Below are positions 43,198 through 53,973 of a DNA stretch of 64,000 bases, piece after piece; positions within the stretch are counted from its first letter, which is position 1; each line of letters opens with the position of its first letter. Source of the DNA: Pseudorhodoferax sp. Leaf267 (GTDB lineage Bacteria > Pseudomonadota > Gammaproteobacteria > Burkholderiales > Burkholderiaceae_C); contig NZ_LMMV01000026.1 in the NCBI RefSeq assembly GCF_001422405.1, positions 66,166-130,165 on the forward strand, given 5' to 3'. Made by a program: the position numbers and the translations under genes. The notes under the pieces are model-generated. The model did no database searches. It saw nothing but the letters and a program-made list of their open reading frames with translations, and was not told the origin of the DNA.

Positions 43198-44136
43198 CTA
43201 GGGGTGGTCGCCGCCGCGCTGCGGCACCTTCTTCTGCTTGCGCGCGAGCTGCTTGGCCGCCCGCTCGGCGTCCAGCGCCTGGGCCGCCGCGGCCCACTGC
43301 GCGAACTCTTCGGGTGACTCCAGCGTGACCGCGCCCCAGGCGGCACTGCGGAAATCGTGCATCGCGATCTCGGCCGCCTTGTGCAGGTTGGGCCGCCCGC
43401 CGGCCAGCAGAGGCGCGCGCTTGCGGCCGATCTCGGCCAGCACGGCTTCGTCGTTCAGGCCCGACAGGTCGCCCAGCTTGTAGCGCGATTGCAGGCGGTC
43501 CGGGTGCCGCGCGAGCATGCGGTCCAGCAGGGCCAGCGCCACCTCCTCGTCGTCGTAGGCATTGCGGCCCACGGCGCCACTGGCGGCCAGGTGGTAGCCG
43601 CTGTGCTCGATGGCGATGCGCGGCCACAGCATGCCGGGCGTGTCGTACAGGTAGAAGTCGTCCTCCAGCACGATGCGCTGCTCGGCCTTGGTGATGCCGG
43701 CCTCGTCGCCGGTCTTGGCCGCGCGCTTGCCGCGCAAGGTGTTGACCAGCGTGGACTTGCCCACGTTCGGGATGCCGCAGATCAGCACGCGCATCGGCTT
43801 GACCATGCCGCCCCGCAGCGGCGCCAGGTCGCGGCAGGCCTGGATCAGGCGGCGCGCGGGCGCCGTGGCGCTGGCGTCCAGTGCCAAGGCGTGGGTGCCC
43901 GGCTGGGCCTGGTAGTGCGCCAGCCACAGCGCCGTGGCGGCCGGGTCGGCCAGGTCCTGCTTGTTCAGCACCTTGAGCGCGGGCTTGCCGCGCGTGAGCT
44001 CGGCCAGCATGGGGTTGGCGCTGGAGCCGGGCAGCCGCGCGTCCAGCAATTCGATCACCACGTCGATCTCGGGCATGCGCTCGGCGATGGCCTTGCGCGT
44101 GCTGTGCATGTGGCCCGGGAACCATTGGATGGGCAT
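43198..44136 (-). CDS. rbgA: Ribosome biogenesis GTPase, RbgA/YlqF-like
   Basis: A 312-residue circularly permuted GTPase that assists late 50S subunit maturation. Motif order is G4 NKQD (58-61), then G1 GIPNVGKS (121-128), then G3 DTPG (165-168). The opening IQWFPGHMHSTRKAI is diagnostic for the family. The ATG at 44136 was chosen because it begins that motif; an in-frame upstream extension would cover the whole divergent promoter region and has no family match. Confidence 0.94.
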   Translation of the reverse strand: MPIQWFPGHMHSTRKAIAERMPEIDVVIELLDARLPGSSANPMLAELTRGKPALKVLNKQDLADPAATALWLAHYQAQPGTHALALDASATAPARRLIQACRDLAPLRGGMVKPMRVLICGIPNVGKSTLVNTLRGKRAAKTGDEAGITKAEQRIVLEDDFYLYDTPGMLWPRIAIEHSGYHLAASGAVGRNAYDDEEVALALLDRMLARHPDRLQSRYKLGDLSGLNDEAVLAEIGRKRAPLLAGGRPNLHKAAEIAMHDFRSAAWGAVTLESPEEFAQWAAAAQALDAERAAKQLARKQKKVPQRGGDHP

Positions 44137-44347
44137 CGGTCGTGACTTTCTGGGCTGGCTGGGCGCCAAACGCGGCGCGTGCGGGATTGTCGGTGCAGTC
44201 CGCATGGCCCCGCGCGCGGGCCGGATGCACGCCATCTGGGCGGTTTTGCACTTGATTGGTGCGCCAAACAGCCAATTCCAGCCGAATTTTGGTTCAGCAG
44301 GGGGTTTTTGCCGATGTCGACGCTGGCACGCTATCTGCAAGATGCAT

Positions 44348-44359
44348 TCTGTCGACAGA
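44348..44359. promoter_or_regulatory. Perfect 12-bp palindrome in front of the amine-catabolic operon
   Basis: TCTGTCGACAGA is a perfect palindrome with a TGTC-GACA core, which fits the y-GT-M/K-AC-r pattern of FadR-type GntR operators. It lies 52 bases before the GTG of the first operon gene in the 275-base gap shared with rbgA. The operon encodes a GntR/FCD protein at 54872, a candidate ligand for this site. Confidence 0.45.
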
Positions 44360-44411
44360 TGACAGAAACCAATTTCGAGGCCTGAGCGGCCCGGCCCAGG
44401 AGCAGAACCCC

Positions 44412-45227
44412 GTGACATCCACCCAACGAAGCACCCCCTTGCATGCGCTCGCCTCCACCGGCCCGGCCATGTCGGCCGCCGAGCGCCAGGTCCGTGAAGA
44501 CCTGGCCGCCGCCTACCGGCTGGTAGCGCTGTATGGCATGGACGACAGCATCTACACGCACATCTCGGCGCGCGTGCCCGGCACGGACGACCAGTTCCTG
44601 ATCAACCCCTTCGGCATGCTGTTTCGCGACATCACGGCCTCCTCGCTGGTCAAGATCGACCTGCAGGGCCGCCTCGTGGAGCCCAGCGCATGGGACGTGA
44701 ACCCCGCCGGCTTCACGATCCACAGCGCCGTGCACGCGGCCCGGCACGACGCCGTCTGCGTGCTGCACACCCACACCGTGGCCGGCGTGGCCGTGTCGTC
44801 GCTGGCCGGCGGCCTGGCGCCGTGCAACCAGTGGGCGCTGCAGTTCCACCAGCGCGTGGCCTACCACGACTACGAAGGCATCGCGCTGAACCGTGCCGAG
44901 CGCGAGCGCCTGGTGGCCGACCTGGGGCCCGAGCACCGCGCCATGATCCTGCGCAACCACGGCCTGGTGACGCTGGGCCGCAGCGTGGCCGAGGCCTTCA
45001 TCCTCATGCACAACCTGGAGCGCGCCTGCCGCGTGCAGGTCGCCGTGCAGAGCACGGGCCAGCCCACCTACCCCGTGCCCGAGGAGGTCTGCGAGCTCAC
45101 CGCGCAGCAATACGCCAGCGGCGACACCAACCGCCTCGCGTCCCAGCCGACCGACCCCTATGCCCGCGAATGGCGGGCGCTGCTGCAGCGGCTGGCACCT
45201 CCCACTACCGCCGCCTACCGCGACTGA
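44412..45227 (+). CDS. Class II aldolase/adducin-family protein
   Basis: A 271-residue protein with the class II aldolase fold. Zinc-ligand candidates are the two His in VLHTHTVAG and the later His in LRNHGLVTLG. ALYGMDDSIYTHISARVPG is the typical N-terminal region. Family members cleave sugar phosphates, or decarboxylate or deformylate related compounds. The start is GTG with AGGAG 9 bases before it. It is the first gene of the 14-gene co-directional cluster, 29 bases before the ABC substrate-binding gene. Confidence 0.88.
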   Translation: MTSTQRSTPLHALASTGPAMSAAERQVREDLAAAYRLVALYGMDDSIYTHISARVPGTDDQFLINPFGMLFRDITASSLVKIDLQGRLVEPSAWDVNPAGFTIHSAVHAARHDAVCVLHTHTVAGVAVSSLAGGLAPCNQWALQFHQRVAYHDYEGIALNRAERERLVADLGPEHRAMILRNHGLVTLGRSVAEAFILMHNLERACRVQVAVQSTGQPTYPVPEEVCELTAQQYASGDTNRLASQPTDPYAREWRALLQRLAPPTTAAYRD

Positions 45228-45256
45228 CCCCACCTCCCCCTGAAAGGACCGCCACG

Positions 45257-46819
45257 ATGCAACGCCGCCAACTGCTCCAAGCCAGCTCCGCCGCCCTCGG
45301 CCTGTCGATCGCCGGGGTGCCCCTGCACGCCCTGTCCCAGGCCAGGAAGGGCGTGGTCAACGTGCTGGTCCAGCCCGAGCCGCCCGGCCTGATGATGGGC
45401 ATCGTGCAGAACGGCCCCACGCAGCTGATCGCCGGCAACATCTACGAAGGCCTGCTGCGCTACAACGACAAGCTCGAGCCCCAGCCGCAGCTGGCCACGT
45501 CCTGGACCGTCAGCCCCGACGCCAGGACCTACGTCTTCAAGCTCAAGCCCAACGTGAAGTGGCACGACGGCAAGCCCTTCACCGCGGCCGACGTGGTATT
45601 CTCGTGCGACGTGTTCCTGCGCAAGACGCATGCGCGCTTTCGCGCCAGCCTGGAGCAGGTCGAGTCCATCAAGGCGCTGGACCCGCTCACCGTCGAGTTC
45701 AAGCTCAAGCAGCCCTTCGGCCCCTTCATGGGCATCTTCGAGAACGGCACCATGCCCATGGTGCCCAAGCACCTCTACGAAGGCACGGACTTCCTGACCA
45801 ACCCGGCCAACGCCACCCCCGTCGGCACCGGCCCGCTCAAGTTCAAGGAATGGGTCAAGGGCTCGTACATCCAGCTCGTGGCCAACGAGCAGTACCACGT
45901 GGCCGGCGCCGTCAGCGTGGAGAGCGTGTACTTCCACGTGATCCCCGACGCTGCCGCGCGTGCCGCGGCCTTCGAGTCGGGCAAGGTCGACATCGCGCCG
46001 GGCGGCACGGTCGAATACTTCGACGTCGGCCGCCTGGCCAAGCTGCCGGGCGCAGCCGTCACCACCAAGGGCTGGGAGTTCTTCGCGCCGCACAGCTGGC
46101 TGTGGCTCAACAACCGCACCAAGCCCATGGACAACGTGAAGTTCCGCCAGGCCGTGTGGACCGCCATCGACCGCGAGGCCATGGCCAAGATCGCCTGGTA
46201 CGGCTTCGCCAAGCCGGCCACCGGCCCCTTCAACAGCCACATCGCCTTCGCCAGCGATGCCGTCACCAAGTACCCGCGCGACCTGGCCAAGGCCAAGGCG
46301 CTGCTGGCCGAGTCCGGCTACAAGGGCGAGACGCTGCGCCTGTTGCCGCTGCCCTACGGCGAGTCCTGGCAGCGCCAGGCCGAGATCGTGCGCCAGAACC
46401 TCACGCAGGCCGGCATCAAGATCGAGATGGTGGCCACCGACGTGGCCGGCTGGAACCAGCGCTGCAACGAGTGGGACTTCGACCTGGCCTTCACCTACGT
46501 CTACCAGTACGGCGACCCGGCACTGGGCGTGGGCCGCAACTACACCAGCAGCAACATCGCCAAGGGCTCGCCGTTCAACAACGTGGCCGGCTACACCAAC
46601 CCCAAGATCGACGAGTTGTTCGCCGCCGGTGCCAAGGAGGGCGACCCGGCCAAGCGCAAGGCCATCTACCTGGAGGCGCAGAAGATCCTGGTCGACGAAG
46701 TGCCCGTGGCTTGGCTGCACGAGATCAACTTCCCCACGCTGTACCGCAACAAGATCCAGAACATCGTGAGCTCGGGCATCGGGCTGAACGACAGCCTGGG
46801 CCGCATCACGCTCGCCTGA
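45257..46819 (+). CDS. Peptide/opine-type ABC transporter substrate-binding protein
   Basis: A 520-residue periplasmic receptor of SBP family 5 (DppA/OppA). A twin-arginine-like signal (MQRRQLLQASSAALGLSIAG) is followed by DKLEPQPQLATSWTVSPDA and the family segment YVFKLKPNVKWHDGKPFTAADVVFS (quoted in parts: WHDGKPFTAADVV). It captures di- or oligopeptides, opines or peptide-like amines. Permease genes follow at 13 bases and beyond. The catabolic genes downstream suggest an N-acylated amine as cargo; this is inference. Confidence 0.93.
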   Translation: MQRRQLLQASSAALGLSIAGVPLHALSQARKGVVNVLVQPEPPGLMMGIVQNGPTQLIAGNIYEGLLRYNDKLEPQPQLATSWTVSPDARTYVFKLKPNVKWHDGKPFTAADVVFSCDVFLRKTHARFRASLEQVESIKALDPLTVEFKLKQPFGPFMGIFENGTMPMVPKHLYEGTDFLTNPANATPVGTGPLKFKEWVKGSYIQLVANEQYHVAGAVSVESVYFHVIPDAAARAAAFESGKVDIAPGGTVEYFDVGRLAKLPGAAVTTKGWEFFAPHSWLWLNNRTKPMDNVKFRQAVWTAIDREAMAKIAWYGFAKPATGPFNSHIAFASDAVTKYPRDLAKAKALLAESGYKGETLRLLPLPYGESWQRQAEIVRQNLTQAGIKIEMVATDVAGWNQRCNEWDFDLAFTYVYQYGDPALGVGRNYTSSNIAKGSPFNNVAGYTNPKIDELFAAGAKEGDPAKRKAIYLEAQKILVDEVPVAWLHEINFPTLYRNKIQNIVSSGIGLNDSLGRITLA

Positions 46820-46832
46820 GCGCAGAGCCGCC

Positions 46833-47807
46833 ATGAAACGTCTGCAGTTCATGTCCGTGCGCATCGTGCAAGGCCTGCTGGCCCTGCTGGTGATCGCCAC
46901 CGTCAACTTCATGCTGGTGCGCGCGGCGCCGGGCGACCCGGTGTCCATCATGGCGGGCGAGGCCGGCGCGTCCGACCCGCAGTTCGTGGCCCAGCTGCGC
47001 CAGCAATTCGGGCTGGACCAGCCGCTGCCCACGCAGCTGGCCAGCTACCTGCGCCATGTGGTCCAGCTCGACCTGGGCTTCTCGTACCGCCAGCAGCAGC
47101 CCGTGGTCGACCTGATCCTGGACCGCCTGCCCGCCACGCTGCTGCTGACCGGCACGGCCTTCGTGCTGTCGCTGGCCATGGGCATCGGCCTGGGCGCGCT
47201 GGCCAGCCGCCACGCCGGCAAATGGGTCGACAGCGCCATCACCGTGGTGGCGCTGGTGTTCTACGCCACGCCGCTGTATTGGCTGGCCATGATGGCCGTG
47301 CTGGTGTTCACGGTGCAGATGGACCTGCTGCCCGCCTTCGGCTTCTTCACCGTGGGCGCCGACCTGCAGGGCCTGGACCGCGTGCTCGACATCGCCAGGC
47401 ACCTGATCCTGCCGGCCGGCACGCTGGGCCTGTTCTACATGGCCGTCTACGCCCGCATGACGCGCGCCTCCATGCTCGAGGTCGCGCAGATGGACTTCGT
47501 GAAGACCGCGCGCGCCAAGGGCGTGCCGCCCGGCCGCATCCAGCGCAAGCACATCCTGCGCAACGCCCTGCTGCCCGTGGTCACGCTGGCCGGCATCCAG
47601 GCCGGCGGCATGATCGGCGGCGCCGTGCTGACCGAGACCGTGTTCGCCTGGCCCGGCATCGGCCGCCTGATGTTCGACGCGCTGCTGCAGCGCGACTACA
47701 ACCTGCTGCTCGGCTGCTTCCTGTTCACCGCGGCCATGGCCGTGCTGTTCAACCTGATCACCGATTTCGTCTACACGCTCGTCGATCCCCGCATCGAACT
47801 GACATGA
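46833..47807 (+). CDS. ABC transporter permease, DppB-like
   Basis: A 324-residue inner-membrane subunit with about six helices. The N-terminal ARAAPGDPVSIMAGE region and the cytoplasmic EAA loop (ARAKGVPPGRIQRKHILRNAL) that docks to the ATPase are visible. It pairs with the second permease 196 bases downstream. That gap contains a hairpin and repeat-like sequence but no complete gene. Confidence 0.95.
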   Translation: MKRLQFMSVRIVQGLLALLVIATVNFMLVRAAPGDPVSIMAGEAGASDPQFVAQLRQQFGLDQPLPTQLASYLRHVVQLDLGFSYRQQQPVVDLILDRLPATLLLTGTAFVLSLAMGIGLGALASRHAGKWVDSAITVVALVFYATPLYWLAMMAVLVFTVQMDLLPAFGFFTVGADLQGLDRVLDIARHLILPAGTLGLFYMAVYARMTRASMLEVAQMDFVKTARAKGVPPGRIQRKHILRNALLPVVTLAGIQAGGMIGGAVLTETVFAWPGIGRLMFDALLQRDYNLLLGCFLFTAAMAVLFNLITDFVYTLVDPRIELT

Positions 47808-47820
47808 GACCACCCCGTTT

Positions 47821-47846
47821 GGATGTCTCACTGCGTGTAGACATCC
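47821..47846 (+). repeat. Intercistronic hairpin between the two permease genes
   Basis: GGATGTCT (47821-47828) and AGACATCC (47839-47846) form a perfect 8-bp stem with a 10-base loop, 14 bases after the first permease stop. There is no T tract, so it is more likely an mRNA-stability element or part of a dispersed repeat than a terminator. The rest of the 196-base gap is GC-rich and resembles dispersed intergenic repeat sequence seen in this bacterial family. Confidence 0.55.
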
Positions 47847-48003
47847 CATCCCCCTCCAGGGGCGCCGCCAGCGGCCGGGCAGAGCCCGTTCCGCGGCGTC
47901 TGCTGACATGGCCTGCTCCGCGGCCTTCGGACTCTTTGGATGCGACCCGCTGTCGTGGGCTGCGGGTCGTGCGTCGCGCGATCAACGACTGATAGGAAGA
48001 TTC

Positions 48004-48842
48004 ATGAAAAGCAACTTCTGGCGGCGCTTTCGCCGCAACAAGGGTGCCGTGTTCGGCCTCATCGTGCTGCTGCTGGTGGCCCTGGTCACCGCGCTCGGCC
48101 CCTTCGTCGCGCAGCACAACCCCTGGGACATGGTCGGCATGCCGTTCGCGGCGCCGCTGGCCGAGCAGGGCATGCCGCTGGGCACCGACACCATGGGCCG
48201 CGACATCCTGTCGGGCATCGTGGCCGGAGCCCGCGTCTCGCTGCTGATCGGCGTGGTCTCCACTGTCGTGTCGCTGCTGATCGGCGTGGGCGTGGGCGCC
48301 ATCGCGGGCTACTTCGGCGGCTGGGTCGACGCCACGCTGATGCGCTTCACCGAGCTGTTCCAGGCCATCCCCAGCTTCGCGCTGGCCATCGTGCTCGTGG
48401 CCATCTTCCAGCCCTCGGTCGGCTCCATCGTCGTGGCCATCGCCATCGTCTCCTGGCCCCCCGTGGCGCGGCTGGTGCGCAGCGAGTTCCTCACGCTGCG
48501 CCAGCGCGACTTCGTGGCCGCCGCCGAGCTGGCCGGCCAGTCCACGCCGCGCATCATCCTCACGCAGATCCTGCCCAACGCGGCCTCGCCCATCGTGGTC
48601 ATGGCCTCGCTGATGATCGCCACCGCCATCCTGCTCGAATCCAGCCTGAGCTTCCTGGGCCTGGGCGACCCGAACCAGATGAGCTGGGGCTACATGGTCG
48701 GCTCGGCACGCTCGGTGCTGCGCCAGGCCTGGTGGATGGCCGTGTTCCCCGGCGTCGCCATCTTGCTGACCGTGCTGGCGCTGAACCTGGTGGGCGAAGG
48801 CCTGAACGACGGATTGAACGCACGCGCCGACGGGAGGGGCAA

Positions 48843-48846
<4 letters not shown>
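48004..48846 (+). CDS. ABC transporter permease, DppC-like
   Basis: A 280-residue membrane subunit. The N-terminal basic segment KSNFWRRFRRNKGAVFGL precedes the first helix. GTDTMGRDILSGIVAGARVS and the EAA loop (LRQRDFVAAAELAGQSTPRI) are typical of DppC/OppC. AGGAAG lies before the ATG at 48004; longer in-frame starts would run into the intergenic repeat region. It overlaps the ATPase gene by 4 bases. Confidence 0.95.
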
Positions 48847-50480
<1,634 letters not shown>

Positions 50481-50495
50481 GGCAGCTTCTTCGCT

Positions 50496-50587
50496 CCCTC
50501 TCCCTCTGGGAGAGGGCTGGGGTGAGGGCCAGCGGCGCTGAACGCATCGCCCTCTTTCCAATCACACCCTCACCCCCACCCTCTCCC
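50496..50587. repeat. REP-like palindromic intergenic element
   Basis: Nested inverted repeats fill the 130-base gap. CCCTCTCCC (50496-50504) pairs with GGGAGAGGG (50508-50516). A longer arm, 50508-50528, pairs with 50567-50587 at 19 of 21 positions around a 38-base loop. This GGGAGAGGG...GGGGTGAGGG composition is typical of dispersed extragenic palindromes in proteobacteria. Other copies would be needed to prove dispersal. Confidence 0.7.
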
Positions 50588-50610
50588 GCGCGCGGCAAAG
50601 GGGGCCAGGC

Positions 50611-51537
50611 ATGCCGCTGAACCACCACATCGCATTGGTCTCCGACCAGATCGCCATGGATTACCTGCTGCCGGCGTTTCGCGCGCGCTTCCCGCAGGCC
50701 AGGCTGCACCGCATCGACACCCAGGTGCAGGAGCTGGACGCCCTGGCCGACATCGACACCGTCGTCTGCTGGTCGCCCCCCACCGGCCTGCTGGCGCGCA
50801 TGCCGCGGCTGCGCCTGATCCAGTCCGTCGGCGCGGGCACCGACCACATCACGCGCGACCCGTCCTTGCCCGACGTGCCCATCCGCCGCATCGTCGACCC
50901 CGAGATGGCGGCGGGCATGAACGCCTACGTGGCCTGGGCCGTGGTGCACGGCCAGCGCCACATGGCCGGCTACATCGAGAGCCAGCGCCGCGCCGCGTGG
51001 GAGGAATCGCCTGTCGTGCCACCGGGCCGGCACCGCGTGGGCATCGCCGGGCTGGGCGTGCTGGGCCAGTCCGCCGCGCGCGCGCTCGCGGCCATCGGCT
51101 ACCAGGTGCGCGGCTGGAGCCGCAGCCCCAAGAGCGGCCTGCCCGAGGGCGTGGAGGCCTTCCATGGCGAGGCCGGGCGCGCCGCGTTCCTGGCCGGCTG
51201 CGACACGCTGGTGTGCCTGCTGCCGCTGACCGAGGACACCCACGGCATCCTCAACGCCGAGCTCTTCGCGCAGCTGCCGCGCGGCGCCCGGCTGGTGAAC
51301 GCCGGCCGCGGCGCCCAGCTGGTGCAAGATGACCTGCTGGCGGCGCTGGACAGCGGCCAGCTCGCCTCGGCCGTGCTGGACGCCTTCATCGAGGAGCCGC
51401 TGCCGCGCGATCATGCGTTCTGGCACCACCCGCGCATCACCGTCACGCCACACATCGCCACGCGCACCGGCCCCGAGGCCATCGCGCGGCAGACCGAAGA
51501 CCACCTGAAGCGCTTGTCCACACCGACACACGCCTGA
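50611..51537 (+). CDS. NAD(P)-dependent 2-hydroxyacid dehydrogenase (GhrA-like)
   Basis: A 308-residue D-2-hydroxyacid dehydrogenase. The nucleotide motif GIAGLGVLGQSAARAL lies near residue 144. The catalytic trio is visible as Arg in VNAGRGAQLV, Glu in DAFIEEPLP and His in TVTPHIATRT. It would interconvert a 2-oxo acid and its 2-hydroxy acid, as in glyoxylate/hydroxypyruvate reductases. It follows the REP-like hairpin and lies 16 bases before the aminotransferase gene. Confidence 0.92.
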   Translation: MPLNHHIALVSDQIAMDYLLPAFRARFPQARLHRIDTQVQELDALADIDTVVCWSPPTGLLARMPRLRLIQSVGAGTDHITRDPSLPDVPIRRIVDPEMAAGMNAYVAWAVVHGQRHMAGYIESQRRAAWEESPVVPPGRHRVGIAGLGVLGQSAARALAAIGYQVRGWSRSPKSGLPEGVEAFHGEAGRAAFLAGCDTLVCLLPLTEDTHGILNAELFAQLPRGARLVNAGRGAQLVQDDLLAALDSGQLASAVLDAFIEEPLPRDHAFWHHPRITVTPHIATRTGPEAIARQTEDHLKRLSTPTHA

Positions 51538-51553
51538 CACCAAGAGGAGCCCC

Positions 51554-52924
51554 ATGGCCAAAGACCTGAGCACCGGCGAGAAGGATGTCGCCACCCACCT
51601 GCATTCCTACACCAACCTGGCCACGCTGCCGCAGACGCCGCCGCTCGTGATCGTGGGGGGCGACGGCATCCACGTCGTCGACGAGCAGGGCAAGCGCTAC
51701 GTCGAGGCCATGTCCGGCCTGTGGTGCGCCTCGCTGGGCTTCTCGAACCAGCGCCTGGCCGCTGCCGGGGCCAAGGCCCTGCAGACGCTGCCCTACTACC
51801 ACACGTTCAACCAGCGCACCAACGTGGCCGTGGCCGACCTGGCCGAGAAGCTGCTCGCGCTGGCGCCCGTGCCCATGGCCCGCGTGTTCTTCGCCAACTC
51901 CGGTTCCGAGGCCAACGACAGCGCGGTGAAGATGGTCTGGTACTACCACAACGCCATTGGCAAGCCGGCCAAGAAGAAGATCATCGCGCGGCGCAACGCC
52001 TACCACGGCGTGACGGTGGCCGCCGCCAGCCTGGGCGGGCTGGACGGCAACCACCGCGACTTCGACCTGCCGATCGATCGCTTCCTGCACGTCGATTGCC
52101 CGCACCACTACCGCTACGCCGAGCCCGGCGAGAGCGAGCAGGACTTCTCCACGCGCCTGGCCCGGCAGCTGGAAGAGCGCATCCTGGCCGAGGGCCCCGA
52201 CACCGTGGCAGCCTTCATCGCCGAGCCCGTGATGGGCGCGGGCGGCGTGCTGGTGCCACCCGCCGGCTACTTTGAGAAGGTGCAGGCCGTGCTGCGCAAG
52301 TACGAGGTGCTGCTGATCGCCGACGAGGTGATCTGCGGCTTCGGCCGCACGGGCAACATGTTCGGCAGCACCACCTTCGGCCTGGCGCCCGACATCCTGT
52401 GCTGCGCCAAGGCGCTGTCATCGGGCTACGTGCCGATCTCGGCCGTGATGGTCAACGACAAGGTGCACCGCGCCATCGCCGCCAACAGCGGCAAGATCGG
52501 CAGCTTCGGCCATGGCTACACCTACTCGGGCCACCCCGTGGCCTGCGCCGTGGCGCTGGAGACGCTGCAGGTCTACGAGGACGAGCAGATCGTCGCGCAC
52601 GTGCGCGCCCTGGCGCCTGCGTTCCAGGCCGGCCTGCAGTCCTTCGCCGACCGCAAATGGGTCGGCAACGTGCGCGGCGTGGGCCTGATAGGCGCCATCG
52701 AGCTCATGGCCGACAAGGCCCGGCGCGCGCCCTTCGCGGCCAGCCACAAGGCCGGCTACAGCTTCGCCGCGCTGGCGCTGCAGGAGGGCCTGATCGTGCG
52801 TGCCATGGGCGACACCATCGGCCTGTGCCCGCCGCTGATCATCACCGCCGCCGAGCTCGACGACCTGTTCGCGCGCCTCACACGCGCCATGGACCGCTTC
52901 GAAGCCGAGCTGAGCCAGAACTAA
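51554..52924 (+). CDS. Class III (omega) aminotransferase
   Basis: A 456-residue PLP enzyme. The cofactor-binding Asp is D257 in LLIADEVICGFGRTG and the Schiff-base Lys is K286 in DILCCAKALSSGYVP. FFANSGSEANDSAVKMVWYY is the phosphate-binding region. It is most like amine:pyruvate or putrescine-type omega-aminotransferases, giving an aldehyde from a primary amine. The gene sits 11 bases before the first HDAC-like amidohydrolase gene, so it could act on the deacylated amine. Confidence 0.93.
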   Translation: MAKDLSTGEKDVATHLHSYTNLATLPQTPPLVIVGGDGIHVVDEQGKRYVEAMSGLWCASLGFSNQRLAAAGAKALQTLPYYHTFNQRTNVAVADLAEKLLALAPVPMARVFFANSGSEANDSAVKMVWYYHNAIGKPAKKKIIARRNAYHGVTVAAASLGGLDGNHRDFDLPIDRFLHVDCPHHYRYAEPGESEQDFSTRLARQLEERILAEGPDTVAAFIAEPVMGAGGVLVPPAGYFEKVQAVLRKYEVLLIADEVICGFGRTGNMFGSTTFGLAPDILCCAKALSSGYVPISAVMVNDKVHRAIAANSGKIGSFGHGYTYSGHPVACAVALETLQVYEDEQIVAHVRALAPAFQAGLQSFADRKWVGNVRGVGLIGAIELMADKARRAPFAASHKAGYSFAALALQEGLIVRAMGDTIGLCPPLIITAAELDDLFARLTRAMDRFEAELSQN

Positions 52925-52935
52925 GGGGACACGCC

Positions 52936-53973
52936 ATGCAAGCCTTCTTCTCCGACGACCAGCTGCTGCACGACCCACAGCAGTACATGCGCGTGGGCCG
53001 CATCTGCAAGCCCGCCGACCTGCCCACGCGGGCCGAGGCCTTGCAGGCCACGCTGGCCCAGCGCGGCATCAGCGTCAGCGTGCCGCGCGAGGCAGGCCGC
53101 CAGGCGCTGGAGCTGGTGCACAGCACCGACTACCTGGACTACCTGGAGACGGCGTACGCGCGCTGGCAGAAGATCGAGTCGTTCGGGCTGGAGCCCGGCA
53201 TCGAGGTGCTGCCCAACATGTCGCCGCACGGCGTGCGCCAGGGGCCCTGCCCCTCGCCCGCGGTGCTGGCGCAGACGGGCTGGTACGTCGGCGACCTGTC
53301 CTGCCCGATCGGGCCGAACACCTGGCGCTCGGTGTTGCGCTCGGCGCATGCCGCGCTGGCCGCGGCCGAGACCGTGCGCGATGCCGGCGGCGTGGCCTAC
53401 GCGCTGTGCCGGCCCTCGGGCCACCATGCGCAGCGCGCACGCGCCGCGGGCTTTTGCTACGTGAACAACAGCGCGATCGCCGCCGCCACGCTGCGCCAGG
53501 CGCATGGGCGCGTGGCGGTGCTCGACATCGACGCCCACCACGGCGACGGCACGCAGCAGATCTTCTACGAGCGCGCCGACGTGCTCACCATCTCCACGCA
53601 CGCCGACCCGGCCAACTACTACCCCTGGTACACGGGCTACGCGCACGAGCGCGGCGCGGGCGAGGGCGAAGGCTGCAACCTGAACCTGCCACTGGCCCAC
53701 GGCAGCGGCACGGCCGCGTTCGCGCTGGCGCTGGACCAGGCCATGGCCGCCATCGAGCGCTTCGGGCCGCAGGCCCTGGTGCTGCCGCTGGGCTTCGACA
53801 CCTACAAGGACGACCCGATCAGCGTGCTGCAGTTCGACATGGACAGCTTCCGCCTGGCCGGCGCGCGCGTGCGCGCGCTGGGCGTGCCCACCGTGGTGGT
53901 GCAGGAGGGCGGCTACATGGTCGGGGCCATCGGCGCCGCGCTGGATGCGTTCCTGGAGGGCCTGCAGGCGTGA
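52936..53973 (+). CDS. HDAC-like/acetylpolyamine amidohydrolase (copy 1)
   Basis: A 345-residue arginase-fold zinc hydrolase. The His dyad is H163-H164 in RPSGHHAQRA. Zinc ligands are D199 and H201 in LDIDAHHGDGT and D288 in LGFDTYKDDP. The transition-state Tyr is Y327 in QEGGYMVG. These match, with near-constant offsets, the known catalytic residues of Mycoplana acetylpolyamine amidohydrolase. It would remove an acyl group from an N-acylated amine. Start 52936 has an AAGGGG site; the stop overlaps the EamA gene. Confidence 0.92.
   Translation: MQAFFSDDQLLHDPQQYMRVGRICKPADLPTRAEALQATLAQRGISVSVPREAGRQALELVHSTDYLDYLETAYARWQKIESFGLEPGIEVLPNMSPHGVRQGPCPSPAVLAQTGWYVGDLSCPIGPNTWRSVLRSAHAALAAAETVRDAGGVAYALCRPSGHHAQRARAAGFCYVNNSAIAAATLRQAHGRVAVLDIDAHHGDGTQQIFYERADVLTISTHADPANYYPWYTGYAHERGAGEGEGCNLNLPLAHGSGTAAFALALDQAMAAIERFGPQALVLPLGFDTYKDDPISVLQFDMDSFRLAGARVRALGVPTVVVQEGGYMVGAIGAALDAFLEGLQA

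Noticed and set aside
44137-44418. N-terminal extension of the RbgA-like protein through the divergent promoter gap
   Set aside because: The family starts at IQWFPGHM. The extension has no similarity and would remove the only promoter space for both directions.
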